From Iris pallida (taxonomy: Eukaryota > Streptophyta > Magnoliopsida > Asparagales > Iridaceae), in assembly GCA_029216955.1 (NCBI GenBank), contig JANAVB010006998.1:2160692-2224691 (forward strand): a stretch of 64,000 bases of DNA, in the 5' to 3' direction. The translations under genes and the position numbers were made by a program. Each line of letters opens with the position of its first letter. Position 1 is the stretch's first letter. The notes under the pieces were generated by a model. That model was not told the DNA's origin. It saw only the letters and a program-made list of their open reading frames with translations, and ran no database searches. This document shows positions 1-10,133 of this stretch, piece after piece.

Positions 1-364
1 GCGTTGTTACGTACTCGTTCCCTCACAGTGGGTACGGGTCATGACAAAAATGGCAGCCAGGTCGAGCATCAGAATGTTAGACGCTGGAAGCCAGAGCTAT
101 AGCAAAGAGCGCCACTTAACTCGCAGTCGTTACTGCCCAAAGTAGGCCTGCGGACGAGCCGCGAAACCCTGATCAGACCAGGGATTCCCAAAAGTGGTGT
201 GAGGCATGAGAACAACGCCTCTTCCTTTTGAAGATTTGTCGAACGAACTCTCTGTACAATTGTGGGGACGGGAGCTGACGGCCCCCGTATCTGTATTTGT
301 TTCTGTTTTTCTACAAGACCCAAACGGTGGCGACATCGACGATCTGATGCCCGTGAGACGTGTT

Positions 365-946
365 TCAGTTGGCCAGCAGATCGTTGATGCCCCCGGTCAT
401 TGGTACAATCCTGAACTTATTGTGAAGGCTCGTCCAAATTTGAGTGGCAAGATCACCAGAGAGAAGGACATGATCTGCGGATTCCGATTGGTGTTCCGGA
501 CAACAGCGACATCTGGATGCAAGACAAAATCCAAAGGAGTTGATGGCATCGTCTGTAGGCAACTTCCGGTGAGTGGCATGCCAGATGAGAATGGACCATT
601 TTGTGGGTATACATGTGTGCCAATACTTGACGGAAAGGGAGGCCATGGAGGTCGTTTTGTGGTTGCCTCTGGCGACGGTTTTAGGGGAAGCCAGGGTGAA
701 TAGCCCACCCGGGTTAGGGGACCATCTGAGCTCATCTTGTGCGTCATTGATCGACAGATCGGAGGCGCCCAGGCTCTCCCTAGCCACTGGCCCTAGCCAA
801 GCTCTAACTCTATCCCAATTCCATCCTGAAAAGTCAGCATCCCATAAATCACGAATCTCGCACAGCGGAGGTGTTAGGTCCTTGGGCCTGAGGATGTCAT
901 CCCCCAACCAGCGTTCCTTATACGTCTGCGAATGACCATTACCCAA
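365..946 (-). pseudogene. LINE RT-terminal zinc-binding (zf-RVT) region
   Basis: The 193-residue frame shows the pattern of the zf-RVT domain found after the reverse transcriptase of plant LINEs: a W-S-P-N-P-G-G-L-F-T-like segment near residue 74, a K-Y-W-H-T segment, the L-I-W-H-A-T-H-R-K-L-P-T-D-D core near residue 122, then C-R-C-C and a later S-A-D-H-V-L-L stretch. The family role is binding of the element RNA or DNA during target-primed reverse transcription. It is intact in itself but separated from the RT by frameshifts at about 950-1100. Confidence 0.8.
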
Positions 947-1104
947 ATGCAGACGTAACAGCGGTTCCGCAAGGCTGCGACCACGGATTATGTGCCGCCA
1001 CGACGCGGAACATCTGTTGTTGGCACACGCCTCTGTCCGATGACAGAATCTGGAGTACTCGCTCTCATGAACCTGGTCCAGATCGAGCTTTCAGTGTGAT
1101 GTTT

Positions 1105-1796
1105 CTACCATAATTTCACGGAGTGAGCGTCCACAATGTGGGCTAGTCTGCAGAATCCCAGACCACCCTCATCGGTAGGTTTAGCCATGGTGTCCCAACT
1201 GGCCCAGTGATGCTTGTCCTTGCCCTCGAAATGACCCCAAAAGAAATTGGCAAGGAGGGATTCAATTGAGTGGAGCACTTTGATCGTAGGTGAGCAGACG
1301 GCAAGGGTGTATAGGGGGATGGAGGAGAGGACGTGCTGTATAAAAATCTGCTTCCCCCCGGGGATAGGGTTGCATTGTGGCAACCCGCAATTTTCTTACG
1401 AATCTTGTCCACCATGTGGTCGAAGATGCCAGAGTTAGCTTTTCCGTACACCAGCGGGAAGCCTAAGTAAAGGAAAGGCGGATAAGCTGTGGTAAAGGAG
1501 GTAATGGTGGACAACACAGCGAGTGGGTTCTGTCTGCTTTGTGATGTGTGTAAATCACGCTCTTACTGTTGTTAACTTTCTGACCGGAGCATCTAGAGTA
1601 ATTAGCAAGTGTCCTTTCAACCACCTCAATGGAGCCAATGTCGCCAGCGGAGAAAATAATGATGTCATCCACGTACGCAAGATGAGTAATAAGAGGGTAG
1701 CCAGTTATTGTGTGAAAGTGGTGGAAACCAGGAGACCTGGGCATACTTTTGAGGTTTCTGCTAAGCGCTTTGGCCGTGATGATAAAAATGGTGGAG

Positions 1797-1797
<1 letters not shown>
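1105..1797 (-). pseudogene. LINE reverse transcriptase, C-terminal half
   Basis: Three overlapping frames together cover the palm active site (A-Y-V-D-D-I-I-I-F, near 1670), the following P-L-V-Y-G-K-A segment, and the thumb motifs I-Q-H-V-L-S-S-I-P-L-Y, L-L-A-N-F-F-W-G, H-W-A-S-W and D-E-G-G-L-G-F typical of plant L1 reverse transcriptases. At least two frameshifts separate them (about 1380 and 1480). Sequence upstream of the active site ends at the microsatellite, so palm motifs before YVDD are lost. Clade beyond L1-like cannot be set by eye. Confidence 0.85.

Positions 1798-1798
<1 letters not shown>

Positions 1799-1874
<76 letters not shown>
1799..1874. repeat. (AT)n microsatellite, about 38 units
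   Basis: Uninterrupted alternating AT for about 76 bases. It abuts the truncated 5' side of the LINE fragment. It gives a spurious plus-strand frame of repeated Ile-Tyr, which is not a gene. Confidence 0.98.
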
Positions 1875-1876
<2 letters not shown>

Positions 1877-2022
1877 TAACTAAAACTCTGACTTGTCAAA
1901 TATAATTTTGAGTCAAACTCGATAATAATATTCAGAAATATTATTGTACTTTTCTATGATTTCCAAATAAGTAATGCTATTAATACGATAAAACTAATAA
2001 TAATATCAATGATACTTAATAC
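1875..2022. other. AT-rich spacer, no gene seen
   Basis: Very AT-rich sequence without an open frame or recognisable repeat. Its last five bases (AATAC, 2018-2022) are the candidate target-site duplication for element D; the partner copy would lie beyond the right edge of the window. Confidence 0.6.
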
Positions 2023-2300
2023 TGTTTGCCATGACTAAAGGTTGTACGAACTGTTTGTATTTTAAACATAAAAAGAGTACAATCGATTCCTAAATAGGAG
2101 ATCTATGTACAAAATTTCTGGGAAAGTGAGGCGGTGGTGATCGAGCATTACAGCAGCTCCTTTACTCCGTTGACGATCTGACGACGACTTGAACTTGCTT
2201 TGGCTTTTCTGGTGCTGGTGATTGAAACTCTAGGGTTACCAATCAAGAGGATGCCGAAGTTGAAGATTTCGAAACCTTTTTATCAAAGGAAAACTCCTTC

Positions 2301-2308
2301 TATTTATA
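2301..2308 (-). promoter_or_regulatory. LTR TATA box for D genomic transcript
   Basis: Minus strand reads CCTATAAATAG, the canonical plant TATA box, at the place equivalent to the TATA boxes in the LTRs of A and B. It would start the gag-pol transcript in the 5' copy of this LTR. Confidence 0.65.
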
Positions 2309-2759
2309 GGGGAGCACATATACGATGTACATAAGAATTGTGCAGATATGCTATACTGGAAGATATCGGAGAATCTTGAGGCGGTCACGGTGAGGGCTAC
2401 TGCTGAGATGACACATGGTAGGCACAAGGATTCTCTTCTATCGAAATCTTTGGAGAGTTATCAACATAACTGAATAAACGACATGTGGCGTGTGCTTATT
2501 TGTTGATCGGATGAACCTGTGCAGATTATGTTCCTATCCTCGAAGTTATATTTTGTCTTATCTTAGAGCCATTGATTTAAACAAACCAGTTGGATATGGC
2601 CCTCGTTCATAAGAACAAACTCCATCATTATTTGTGATTTTAAACCAACTGATAAGATATTGCTCTTATCAACAGAATCAACCTCTGTCTTATCTTTAAG
2701 AGCGGTGGTTTAAGCAAACTGATTGGGTGGGACCATGCTGTATGCGCTTCTGGCGAAGC

Positions 2760-3200
2760 TTCAATGCTGCTGCGCTTCTAGGCAACGAGTAGTTCGTTCT
2801 TCTAAATACGACAGAGCCTCTGTACTTTTGGGAGACGAGTAAGATGTGTTTCGAAGACGACAGAGCCTCTGTGCTTCTGGGTGACGAGTAGACTTGTGTT
2901 TCGAGGACGACGAAGCCTCCGTTCTTTTGGGTGACGAGTAGACTGTGTTTCAAAGACAACGGAGCCTCTGCACTTTTGGGCGACGAGTAACTTGTGTTTT
3001 AAAGACAACGGAGCCTCTGTGCTTTTGGGGCGACGAGTAGGCAGTATTTCGAAGACAATGAAGCCTTTGTGCTTTTGGGCGATGTGTAGGCTATCTTTCG
3101 AAGACAACGGAGCCTCTGTGCTTTTGGGCGACGAACAGGCTACATTTTGGAGCCTCTACGCTTATGGGGTGACGAGTAGGCTTTGCTTCAGGCAATGGTG
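2760..3200. repeat. Tandem array of a 49-50 bp unit inside D's U3
   Basis: About eight degenerate units, each with the core AGCCTCTGTGCTTTTGGGCG followed by ACGAGTAG and TTTCGAAGACAACGG. It sits between the LTR's TATA box and its outer end, that is in U3 upstream of the minus-strand promoter, the place where A, B and C carry their short-word arrays. Frames across it are repeat translations and not genes. Confidence 0.85.
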
Positions 3201-4444
3201 TCACCGAAGTATCAGATGAAGGGGGTCGTTGAATGGACCGAGCTTCTGGGTTGAAGCGGAGGCTCTGCCCTTTTGAGGCTCGGGCGTCGTATGGAGAAAT
3301 CGGCTATCTGTGCTTCCGAGTCTAAGAGAGGGCACAGTGAGGTGTTTTCTCTTCTGGATCGAAAGAGCCAGCTTTTTGTTTGAAAACTTTAAGAGCATTT
3401 AATAACTGCTCTTCTTTATGGATGGGTCAGTTGTTCCCTTATTTAATTGTCGTCGTTATTTTGGAGAATTCAAGAAGTTAGTATCCTAGGACTTAGTAAA
3501 ATGAACCTATTAAATGCGATTCCTTATGCTGAGCCCTAGGTTCATCCTATTAATTTGGGAGTCTTTGACCAACGTCCACGTGGCCTGTAGTTTGGACCAC
3601 ACCCTTCCTATATAAGGGAAGTTTTTCTTGAGAGTCACGTATTCCTCTTCTTAGCATTCCTAACACTATGCTTAATCCCGACTTAGCTTCGAACGGCCAT
3701 TGGCCTTGCACAAGTCGGCTGTTGGTTGGGAATTTCTCCGTTCAAAGAGGCGATGTCTTTGTAGAAGAATACCTAACTGGTCTTGAGAAGTACCCGAATG
3801 TCTACCATAAGGAGTTTGAACCTGGGCGGCATCTTGGAGGTCTTCGAGATCCAAACTACGGGATTAGGATTGGTTTCCCACCCGATGAGCCCTCTGTTGT
3901 GCTCTGCCCCGCTCATCAGCGACGGTGTGCCTTCGTTATGCTCGAAGAACCGCAGAAGCTGATGCGCTTTTGAAAAAGGCCATTCGCCATGCTGTGGACT
4001 GAGTTCTCGTTCGGTCCAATATCTGCTTCAGTAGCCATATTGGAGTTCCATCGTGTCTGGCTGTGAACTGGTTTTCTCTGGCGAGGTTGCACGTCTGAAG
4101 GGGCTGTACGTCTGGAGCTTTATAGGAGCAGACTTTGATGGCAACTATATTCATATCTGCTATCCACAGTCCCTTGAGGCATTTTCTGTGTTTGTCCATG
4201 ACAATCACACTATGAAGATTAACCCCATTGTAGATCTTCAGGAGTTTTTAGTTCTTTTCATGTAATCATGTAGAGTCTGTAATAGATCCTTGTAGCCATG
4301 ATTTTAATAAAAAGAATTATTTATGATCTTTTTTGTTCTGTGACTTTGTCTTTTCTGTCTGCGCATTTGGTCACCTACGCTTTCATGAAGCTGGGTGGGT
4401 AGTGAGAACACCTACCTGCGCTTTGACAATATCTGTGCATTTTT

Positions 4445-4515
4445 ATGCTTCTATAAGACCCCCTTCAAAGTGTTTCAAACTTGAATGATGCTCGGAATAC
4501 TTTGAACAGAAGCAT
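4445..4515. other. Inverted repeat spanning D's LTR end and polypurine tract
   Basis: Outer arms ATGCTTCT (4445-4452) and AGAAGCAT (4508-4515); inner arms TTCAAAGT (4464-4471) and ACTTTGAA (4499-4506). The LTR ends at 4455, and the polypurine tract (minus-strand CTTTGAAGGGGGTCT) lies between left outer and left inner arms. The same four-arm layout occurs in A, B and C. The LTR-internal arm is therefore paired with a non-LTR arm. Confidence 0.8.
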
Positions 4516-4740
4516 GATACGTGTCCTTTTTGAGCGAATGCTCGGCGTGCCTACTGACAGGCTATCGTCAAGCTTAGGCTTCAGCATTAAATGCCTTGAG
4601 CCGTCGCTTCATTAAAGTCGATCTTAATTCCTCGTTTCTAGGGAACGGCCATCATAATCCCAACTTTTCATTCCTACGTTGTTCGAAGAGTTCCCTTGAC
4701 CACAAAGCATTTCATCTTCTTTTGCTGATGTGGCTGTACC
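4456..4740. other. Gap between polypurine tract and aORF promoter, no gene
   Basis: Holds the right half of the inverted repeat and loose repeats of a GATGCTCGG-like motif (near 4489 and 4541), the counterpart of the word-bearing gap in A, B and C. No open frame is convincing. Confidence 0.5.
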
Positions 4741-4749
4741 TTATAAGTA
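4741..4749 (+). promoter_or_regulatory. Degenerate TATA box of D's aORF
   Basis: TTATAAGTA lies about 112 bases before the aORF start codon at 4854, matching the better conserved boxes in A, B and C. One base differs from TATAAATA, so it may be weakened. Confidence 0.55.
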
Positions 4750-4853
4750 GGGGTCATTAGGGAGAGAGACAAACATTCTTGCTTTCACCTAACTACCCAC
4801 AAAAGCTTTTCGTTAGAGTCTTCTTTTTCTTTCAAACCTTAACTTTTTCCATC

Positions 4854-4996
4854 ATGGCTGCCAAGAAATTAAGAACCACCTGCGCCGAGCTCCAAGAAGG
4901 CTAAAGGAAAGTGGCCTACTTTCGAGGACGGTGACCTTGAGTACTTACCCAACGTTGGTGTGGTAGTTTATAGCGACGTGCGGGCGCCTGTCGCAG
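4854..4996 (+). pseudogene. aORF exon 1 of element D
   Basis: Starts M-A-A-K-K, like the M-A-P-K start of the aORFs in A, B and C. After about ten codons a one-base shift is needed to stay in the frame that continues as S-S-K-K-A-K-G-K, then D-V-R-A-P-V-A, and reaches a splice donor (G then GTAATA, 4997). The lysine/serine-rich leader resembles a nuclear-localisation-like tail, but that is only composition. Splicing is inferred from the other copies. Confidence 0.6.
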
Positions 4997-5434
4997 GTAA
5001 TAAACTTTGACTTCTTGCTCTGCTGATGCACATGAGCAATCACTCCTCGGAGTATCGTCTTGTAGATATACTGAAGCTTTTCTTGCTGATGCACGTCATC
5101 GCTCGTTCTTTGGATGAGTGTCTGTAGATGCACTGAAGCTTTGTTCAACAAATGTACATGGTTGTTGCTTTTAACAAAGTAACAACTGTAAGACGTGCTG
5201 AGGTTCTTGCTGATACGTAAGATGCAGTACCTGTGCGAATGCTCTACCGTTGAAACGCAGCTCTACTGGGTACTATCTGCGCGGAAGCTCACTTGCCGAA
5301 GCGTAGTGCTACTTGGTGATACCTGTACGGAAGATAACTTGCTGAGGCTCAGTGTTATCTGGTAGTACCTGCGCGGATGCTTGGCTTTTACTAAACACAA
5401 GTCTTGGACTCCTATTTCTTACTTTTGTGCAATT
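4997..5434 (+). other. aORF intron 1 of element D, repeat-bearing
   Basis: Begins GTAATA. It contains repeated phrases of the type TGCTGATGCAC and TGCTGAGGCTC / TGCCGAAGCGTAG, often between copies of CTTGCTGA. The acceptor is not clear; the end given is approximate. Counterparts in A, B and C are likewise filled with element-specific words. Confidence 0.45.
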
Positions 5435-7757
5435 TTCCTAACTACCTCCCTGAATGAGATTCTTTACGACTTCTCTGTCTGTACGCTGGGGACAAACATC
5501 AAGAAAGAACTCGTCGAGCTAGCCAGACGGTTGATTGCGAAAGATCAACCGGCAGGGCGATTGGATAAAATGTAGGAGCAGCATCTAGGCTATTTTTGTC
5601 GCATGCTAGATCAGGGTAAGCTGACTCCCTCTTTTGATGCCAATGTTGGGATGTTAAAGCCCAGTTCCTCTTTGGTGATCAGTTGGCTCTGAAGAAAGTG
5701 GAGCTCCTTACACTTAAGTTGTCCTGGTATTTTGAGAGCAATGGCCGCCCCTTGTATGTTCCGGCGACTGACCGTCATCTCCTGCTGTCCGTTTTCTCCT
5801 ATTTTGTCAAAAGATGACGTCTGGAGTAGGATCTGACCCCTAGCCAGGGGGTCTAATTGCAGGTCGTATCAAAGTAGATAAGGGCTCTAAGGGGAGAGAT
5901 GGTTTTACGGTCCTTCGGGTTGGTTTATCGTTCTCCTTGCGGTTGTTACTCCCCGATCGTAGGTTCAGCGATTTTTCTGCGAATGTGCATCCATTTGGTG
6001 CTTCGATTTTTGCAAAAACACTCATGGCGGCTGGTTGTACATATCCGACGGGCGCCTATTGGGTCGAAGGGTGGGTTCATTCTGACAAAAAGTGGGGTGA
6101 CTTGATTCGGTGGGCATTGAGGACTTTTAAGGAGGATCTGAGTGGTACTGGCCGTCGCCGTGCCATAAACGGTACAGAGTATGGAAACCCGATCAACCAG
6201 TCCTTATTCCTGGCTTGGCTAGAGTTGTTTAATCACGACACCGGAACTTTCTTCCTACCGTGTCGGAGGATGGGATTGGCTATCTATGAGATGTTTGCCA
6301 TCTCGAAGCTGCCTTGGGGTGAGCACCCATATGAGGAGTACTGCCCTACTTCTGATGAGCTTACGGGGTTGGAAAGCAAGTATCCATATATGATGGCAGT
6401 ATACTAAAAGCTGTTTTGCCATCATCAAATTTGTGTACGCCAGGACTCTACAAAGGGTCAGCCTCACTTCAATGCGTGGAGGAGGTATTTCTTTGGCGAT
6501 GATCCATCGGAACGCAGATCGTTTCGGCTTTCCTTTCATAGGGCGTATACCACCATTGAGGTAGAGGAGATGGAGGCAGAGGCCAAGATGCGAGCTCCCT
6601 CACTGGATGGTGAGGGAAGATCTGACTCCACAGTCCATAGTTGTTTTTACCATAATTTAACTCTCGTAAGTCCAAAAGAGACGCTAGCTGCCTTCCTGAT
6701 GTTGTAGTTGAGGAAGGCTGTAGTGCCTAGAGGATCAGGCTCTGTGGGACGACTGAGTAGGGATCTTATCATGCTGGCCGTGAGGTTAGCTTTTGGTCAT
6801 TCTCTTACGCTGCTTTCAGCCATGGTTTGTGAAATTCTTCAAGGCCTACGGGACCTCTCAGAAAAGATCATAGAGTATCGTGGGTGTACCAGCGAGTTTC
6901 CTCCAACGAAGTTGCCCTACCATTATTTGATGGCCTTGTTGGCATTACATCATACTGGTTTGATTGTCTCTGCTACCATAGACGGCCACGAGGAGGGAGA
7001 TGCACTTTTGTGCAACTACCACAAGGCAAAGTGGTCTCACGACGATGTTCCTACGTTTAGGCGGGCATTGAACCGCTTGTACAGTTATATTTTAAGCAAG
7101 GTTTCTCCTTTCTATGGCGGCCATGAGGCTGGTGACGAGCTGGTTGACCGGGCCGACGGAAGGGACGAGTTAATTGTCGGTGCTTTTTGCTGGTTGTTAT
7201 CCATTCGTCCTTTGTACCTGGTGTTTCGGAGCCAGAATAAGGCATATTTGGAGCCCTATCTGCTGAGTCACTTCGCACGACAGTTCGGTTATAGCCAAAC
7301 TATGATGGGCAATCCCAGCCTATGTCTTGGCTATGAGGGGAGTTTATTGGATGGCTCCTACGCTTGGAGTTATTACAACGCCAAATCTACTGGGACAGCA
7401 TTTATATTCCCTGACGTGTATGAGGAGCCCCGTGTCTTGTATTCTGCTATAAAGTTCCACTGTTTGGTGAATAACTTCTCTTCGGGTTATGACCAAGAAC
7501 GGAGCTTTAATGTGGGTACAAAGTTTGAGAGGCCTCAGCGGCGGTCTCAGGAGTCTGAAGCTGCAGGATATGGGTCTTCGGATGACTCTAGTGCCTCTCG
7601 AAAGCGAAGGGAAGATGTGACGCACCTGAGTTCCCTACTGAAATGTCGAGATCGTTCAACAGCAAACCCTCCTTCTGGCAAGATGGTAAAAAGAGTAGCA
7701 TCCTAGGGTCGTGCTCCTTTGTGGCCTAGCGCGCCGTCTGTTGCGTCGACCTCAAGG
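5435..7757 (+). pseudogene. aORF main exon of element D: plant-mobile-domain/Transposase_28-like
   Basis: Plus-strand exon homologous to those of A, B and C. The most recognisable part (about 6205-6420) contains L-F-L-A-W-L-E-L-F-N-H-D-T-G-T-F-F, a G-L-A-I-Y-E-M segment and S-K-L-P-W-G, a pattern shared with Transposase_28 and plant mobile domain proteins. Later parts carry L-P-Y-H-Y-L-M (about 6912), L-E-P-Y-L (about 7250) and R-Q-F-G-Y-S-Q (about 7281). Stops at 5573, 6405 and 6705 replace a likely sense codon, Gln and Trp respectively, judged by the other copies. There are frameshifts near 5670 and 5935. The exon ends AGG before GTACAT (7758). Its biochemical role is unknown. Confidence 0.75.
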
Positions 7758-7830
7758 GTACATTTTAGTTGCCTTTTTTATTTGAATTTTCACTTGCAGC
7801 TTTTTATTTATCCTTGTTTTGCTGGTGCAG

Positions 7831-9437
7831 GCGAGGGAGACGCCGGAGCGATCAGAGGAGTACCGTATCCCTGAGGAGGGCCTAACCACTGATGCAGAGG
7901 GGGTTCCTCTTTCTGCCTCCTTTGACTACGAGGTAATAGCTTCCAGGGGTGGCTCCGTGGAAATACCCAGAGTTGGCCTCGCTTTTGAAGAAAGTACCGT
8001 TAGGGAACCCGGGCTTGAGACGGGCCGATTGGCTGAGGATGTTGAAGGTGCTTCTACTGGTTCCTTCCGGGAGCCTCCTCCTTGTGGAGACATCGAGGGA
8101 CCAGTGTTGGAAGATTTAGCCATGGCGAATATTACACCTCAACCCCGAGTGGCAGTTAAAGAAAATATCAGAGATCCGGTGGTGGACCTTGCCGACGAGC
8201 GAACTGGTCGAGGCGATGTGGTCACTGATGAGCCGCCCGCCAAGGCTCCAGCCGGGGCGGTCACTATCGACGGTGCTATTGATGATTCCGTCGATGAAAC
8301 CCCTAAGGGTCCAACAGAGGAGGAGGAATTGGTCGAGGAGGCTGCTGACGGATCAGTTGAAGAACCCTTCAATGTAGTCTCTCCAAGACCGTCTGAAGAG
8401 ATTATGCTCGAGCCACCTAATCTAGATTTGGTCGAGGAGATTATGGACGAACCGGTTGCTGATATACCGGTTAAGAAGGCTGTTGAGGAGTCGGTTACAG
8501 CGACCGTTGAGATGTCGACTGCTGTGATTGCTCCGGCCCCAATTAGCATAGTTTCGGCTGAAGCACCGATAGGGGAGCTTGCTGAGGAGTCAGTTATGCA
8601 TCAGACATTGGTGGCTCCTACTGTCTTTCTACCGCCAACGACCTCTGTTACGGTGATGGTGCCCCCTACTTCTGTTGTAATCCCTAGGCATACGTTGGCT
8701 TCTGTTGCCGTCCAGGGGCCTTCCATTACGGTATCTCCGGTAACCCCAATAAGGTTGGCTGACAACGCATATTATACCAACCTCATTCTGAACACAATTT
8801 GTCATGCATTGACGCGTAGCATAGAGGGTGTTTTACGAAGCAACTAATCTTTCAGACGGTTCCAGAATATAATGGAGGCCCAGTTGGTGGCCTTACATGA
8901 CTATCCGGAGTGTGAGGCTAAGGCCGATGCTATAGAAAATCTGTTGGCTGAATTGGAAGCTACTACCTTGGAGCTCCAGAGTTAGAGAAGCTGATCTCCG
9001 AGGTATCTCAGTACGAGCAGAAATGTCGGGTAGTAACTGTTCGGCTTGTCGAGGTTGAGTCCGAGATTGAAGCAGTGACCGATGCCAATGAGGCTCTGGT
9101 TTGTCACCGTATAGCTGTGGAGGATTAGTGCAAGGCCCTCCGGGAGCAGATCTAGAAGTTAGAAGAGACCCTGGCCCATGCTGAGAGTGACCTGGTCAAG
9201 TCTGAGGACTAGGAGGAGATCCTTCGCCAATATTCCGAGTCCCTGGCTCAGAAGAAGGAAAGCATTGGCATTCGTCTGGCCGAGCTGGCCCTTGTGTGAC
9301 AAAGCCTCTCTTCTATTGAAGATGAAGCCGCTCACCGTCAGGAGGTCGAGCGTCGAGCTCGAGCATTAGTTGGCCCCCAAGTTGCTCTTTTGAAGAGTCG
9401 GCTGGAAGAATTTCAGCGCTGGTCTTCTCAGCTTTGA
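7831..9437 (+). pseudogene. aORF last exon of element D: acidic linker and coiled-coil tail
   Basis: Starts after the acceptor GGTGCAG (7830); the preceding intron is 73 bases and phase 0. The first 340 residues are rich in Glu, Pro, Val and Thr with loose repeats of E-E-P/V-E-E type and look disordered. From about 8870 the sequence is heptad-like and Gln/Glu/Leu-rich, as expected for a coiled coil, ending at a TGA at 9435-9437. One frameshift lies near 8985. In-frame TAG codons at about 9126, 9153 and 9210 fit former CAG, and the TGA at about 9297 fits former CGA. Confidence 0.65.
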
Positions 9438-9579
9438 TCTTCTTTTTGTCTTCTTGTCTCTCAGTTTGTGAGAGGCAAATTTTTGTAATCAAACCTTTTT
9501 ACTTTATAAATGAAAGCATTGGCTTTGTTCCTCTGTATGTCTTTTTACTTGTGAAGTTTTTCTCTCACAAGAACGAATA

Positions 9580-10040
9580 TTCCCTCAGAGGTAGCATGTC
9601 GTGAGGGGATGGATATAACTCCGTTGGGAATAGGGTGTTTATTCAAAGATTATATAGACATGGCAAAACATAATCCTTTGGTGGTAGACTTTTTCTTACT
9701 CAGAGGTAATATGGACGTGGCAAGGATAGACTTTACAGGTATATAGAATGACTCAGAGGTAATATGCACGTGAACGGTTCTATAGATGAATATGATAATT
9801 ATGGTAGGTTGTCATGGAAGAGACGTCTACTTAGAGATAATATGGACATGGTAGGCACATCTTCGCTAGGGTATAAAATGACAATTCAGAGGTATTATGG
9901 ACGTAAAATATTTTCTATGGAGTTATGACCCGAGGTCATCATAGAAGAGACGACTACTCAGAGGTGGTATGGACATGGTAGACGTGAACTTCTCTAGGGT
10001 GTAGGAAGACAACTCAGAGGTGGTATGGACGTGAATTATT
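9580..10040. repeat. CAGAGGTAATATGGACATGG-type direct repeats of D
   Basis: About seven degenerate copies at irregular spacing (for example near 9700, 9752, 9830, 9957 and 10013). They lie between the 3' end of the aORF and the 3' end of pol, exactly where A, B and C have the same motif. No coding frame. Confidence 0.8.
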
Positions 10041-10133
10041 TTTCTACAGGGGTGAAGTATAGAAGGGGTAAATTCCTTTAACGGAATCCATGAATACCAA
10101 CAGGGAATGTGGAAGCCTATTGCAGTTTGAAAC

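Larger units (their letters stand above)
1..1797 (-). mobile_element. LINE (non-LTR retrotransposon) fragment, 5'-truncated
   Basis: Read on the minus strand this stretch gives, in order, the end of a reverse transcriptase with a YVDD active site, the thumb/connection region and a zinc-binding RT-terminal domain, the usual order at the 3' half of plant L1-type LINEs. Frameshifts and stops break it into several pieces, so it is dead. Upstream sequence is missing: the RT reading frame runs straight into an (AT)n microsatellite near 1797. The 3' end (poly-A tail) lies outside the window to the left. Bases 1-360 continue the element but I cannot recognise a domain there; an RNase H remnant is possible but not supported. 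Confidence 0.85.
2023..4455 (-). repeat. 3' LTR of element D
   Basis: The left border TGTTTGCCATG matches the LTR borders of A (26369, 42956) and B (52287). The right border ends CTTCTATA directly before the purine-rich tract (minus-strand AGGGGGTCT). A segment around 2120-2200 is alignable with the A and B LTRs (CTCC then GACGATC), supporting the assignment. At about 2.43 kb it is longer than the LTRs of A-C, largely because of an internal tandem array. The partner LTR is out of the window, so the borders rest on similarity only. Confidence 0.75.

Noticed and set aside
1..364. RNase H domain at the end of the LINE
   Set aside because: No Asp/Glu motif could be followed in any frame.
1523..1879. 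Plus-strand frame ending in repeated Ile-Tyr
   Set aside because: It is the (AT)n microsatellite read through plus the antisense of LINE RT; no homology to a protein.
8139..8549. Antisense Ser/Thr-rich frame opposite D's aORF
   Set aside because: Shadow of the acidic Pro/Glu/Val-rich exon on the other strand.
4854..9437. The aORFs as a family of host genes or as DNA-transposon transposases
   Set aside because: Each lies at the same place inside an LTR element between polypurine tract and pol, and no terminal inverted repeats or transposase catalytic motif are seen. The Pfam name Transposase_28 does not itself show transposase activity.
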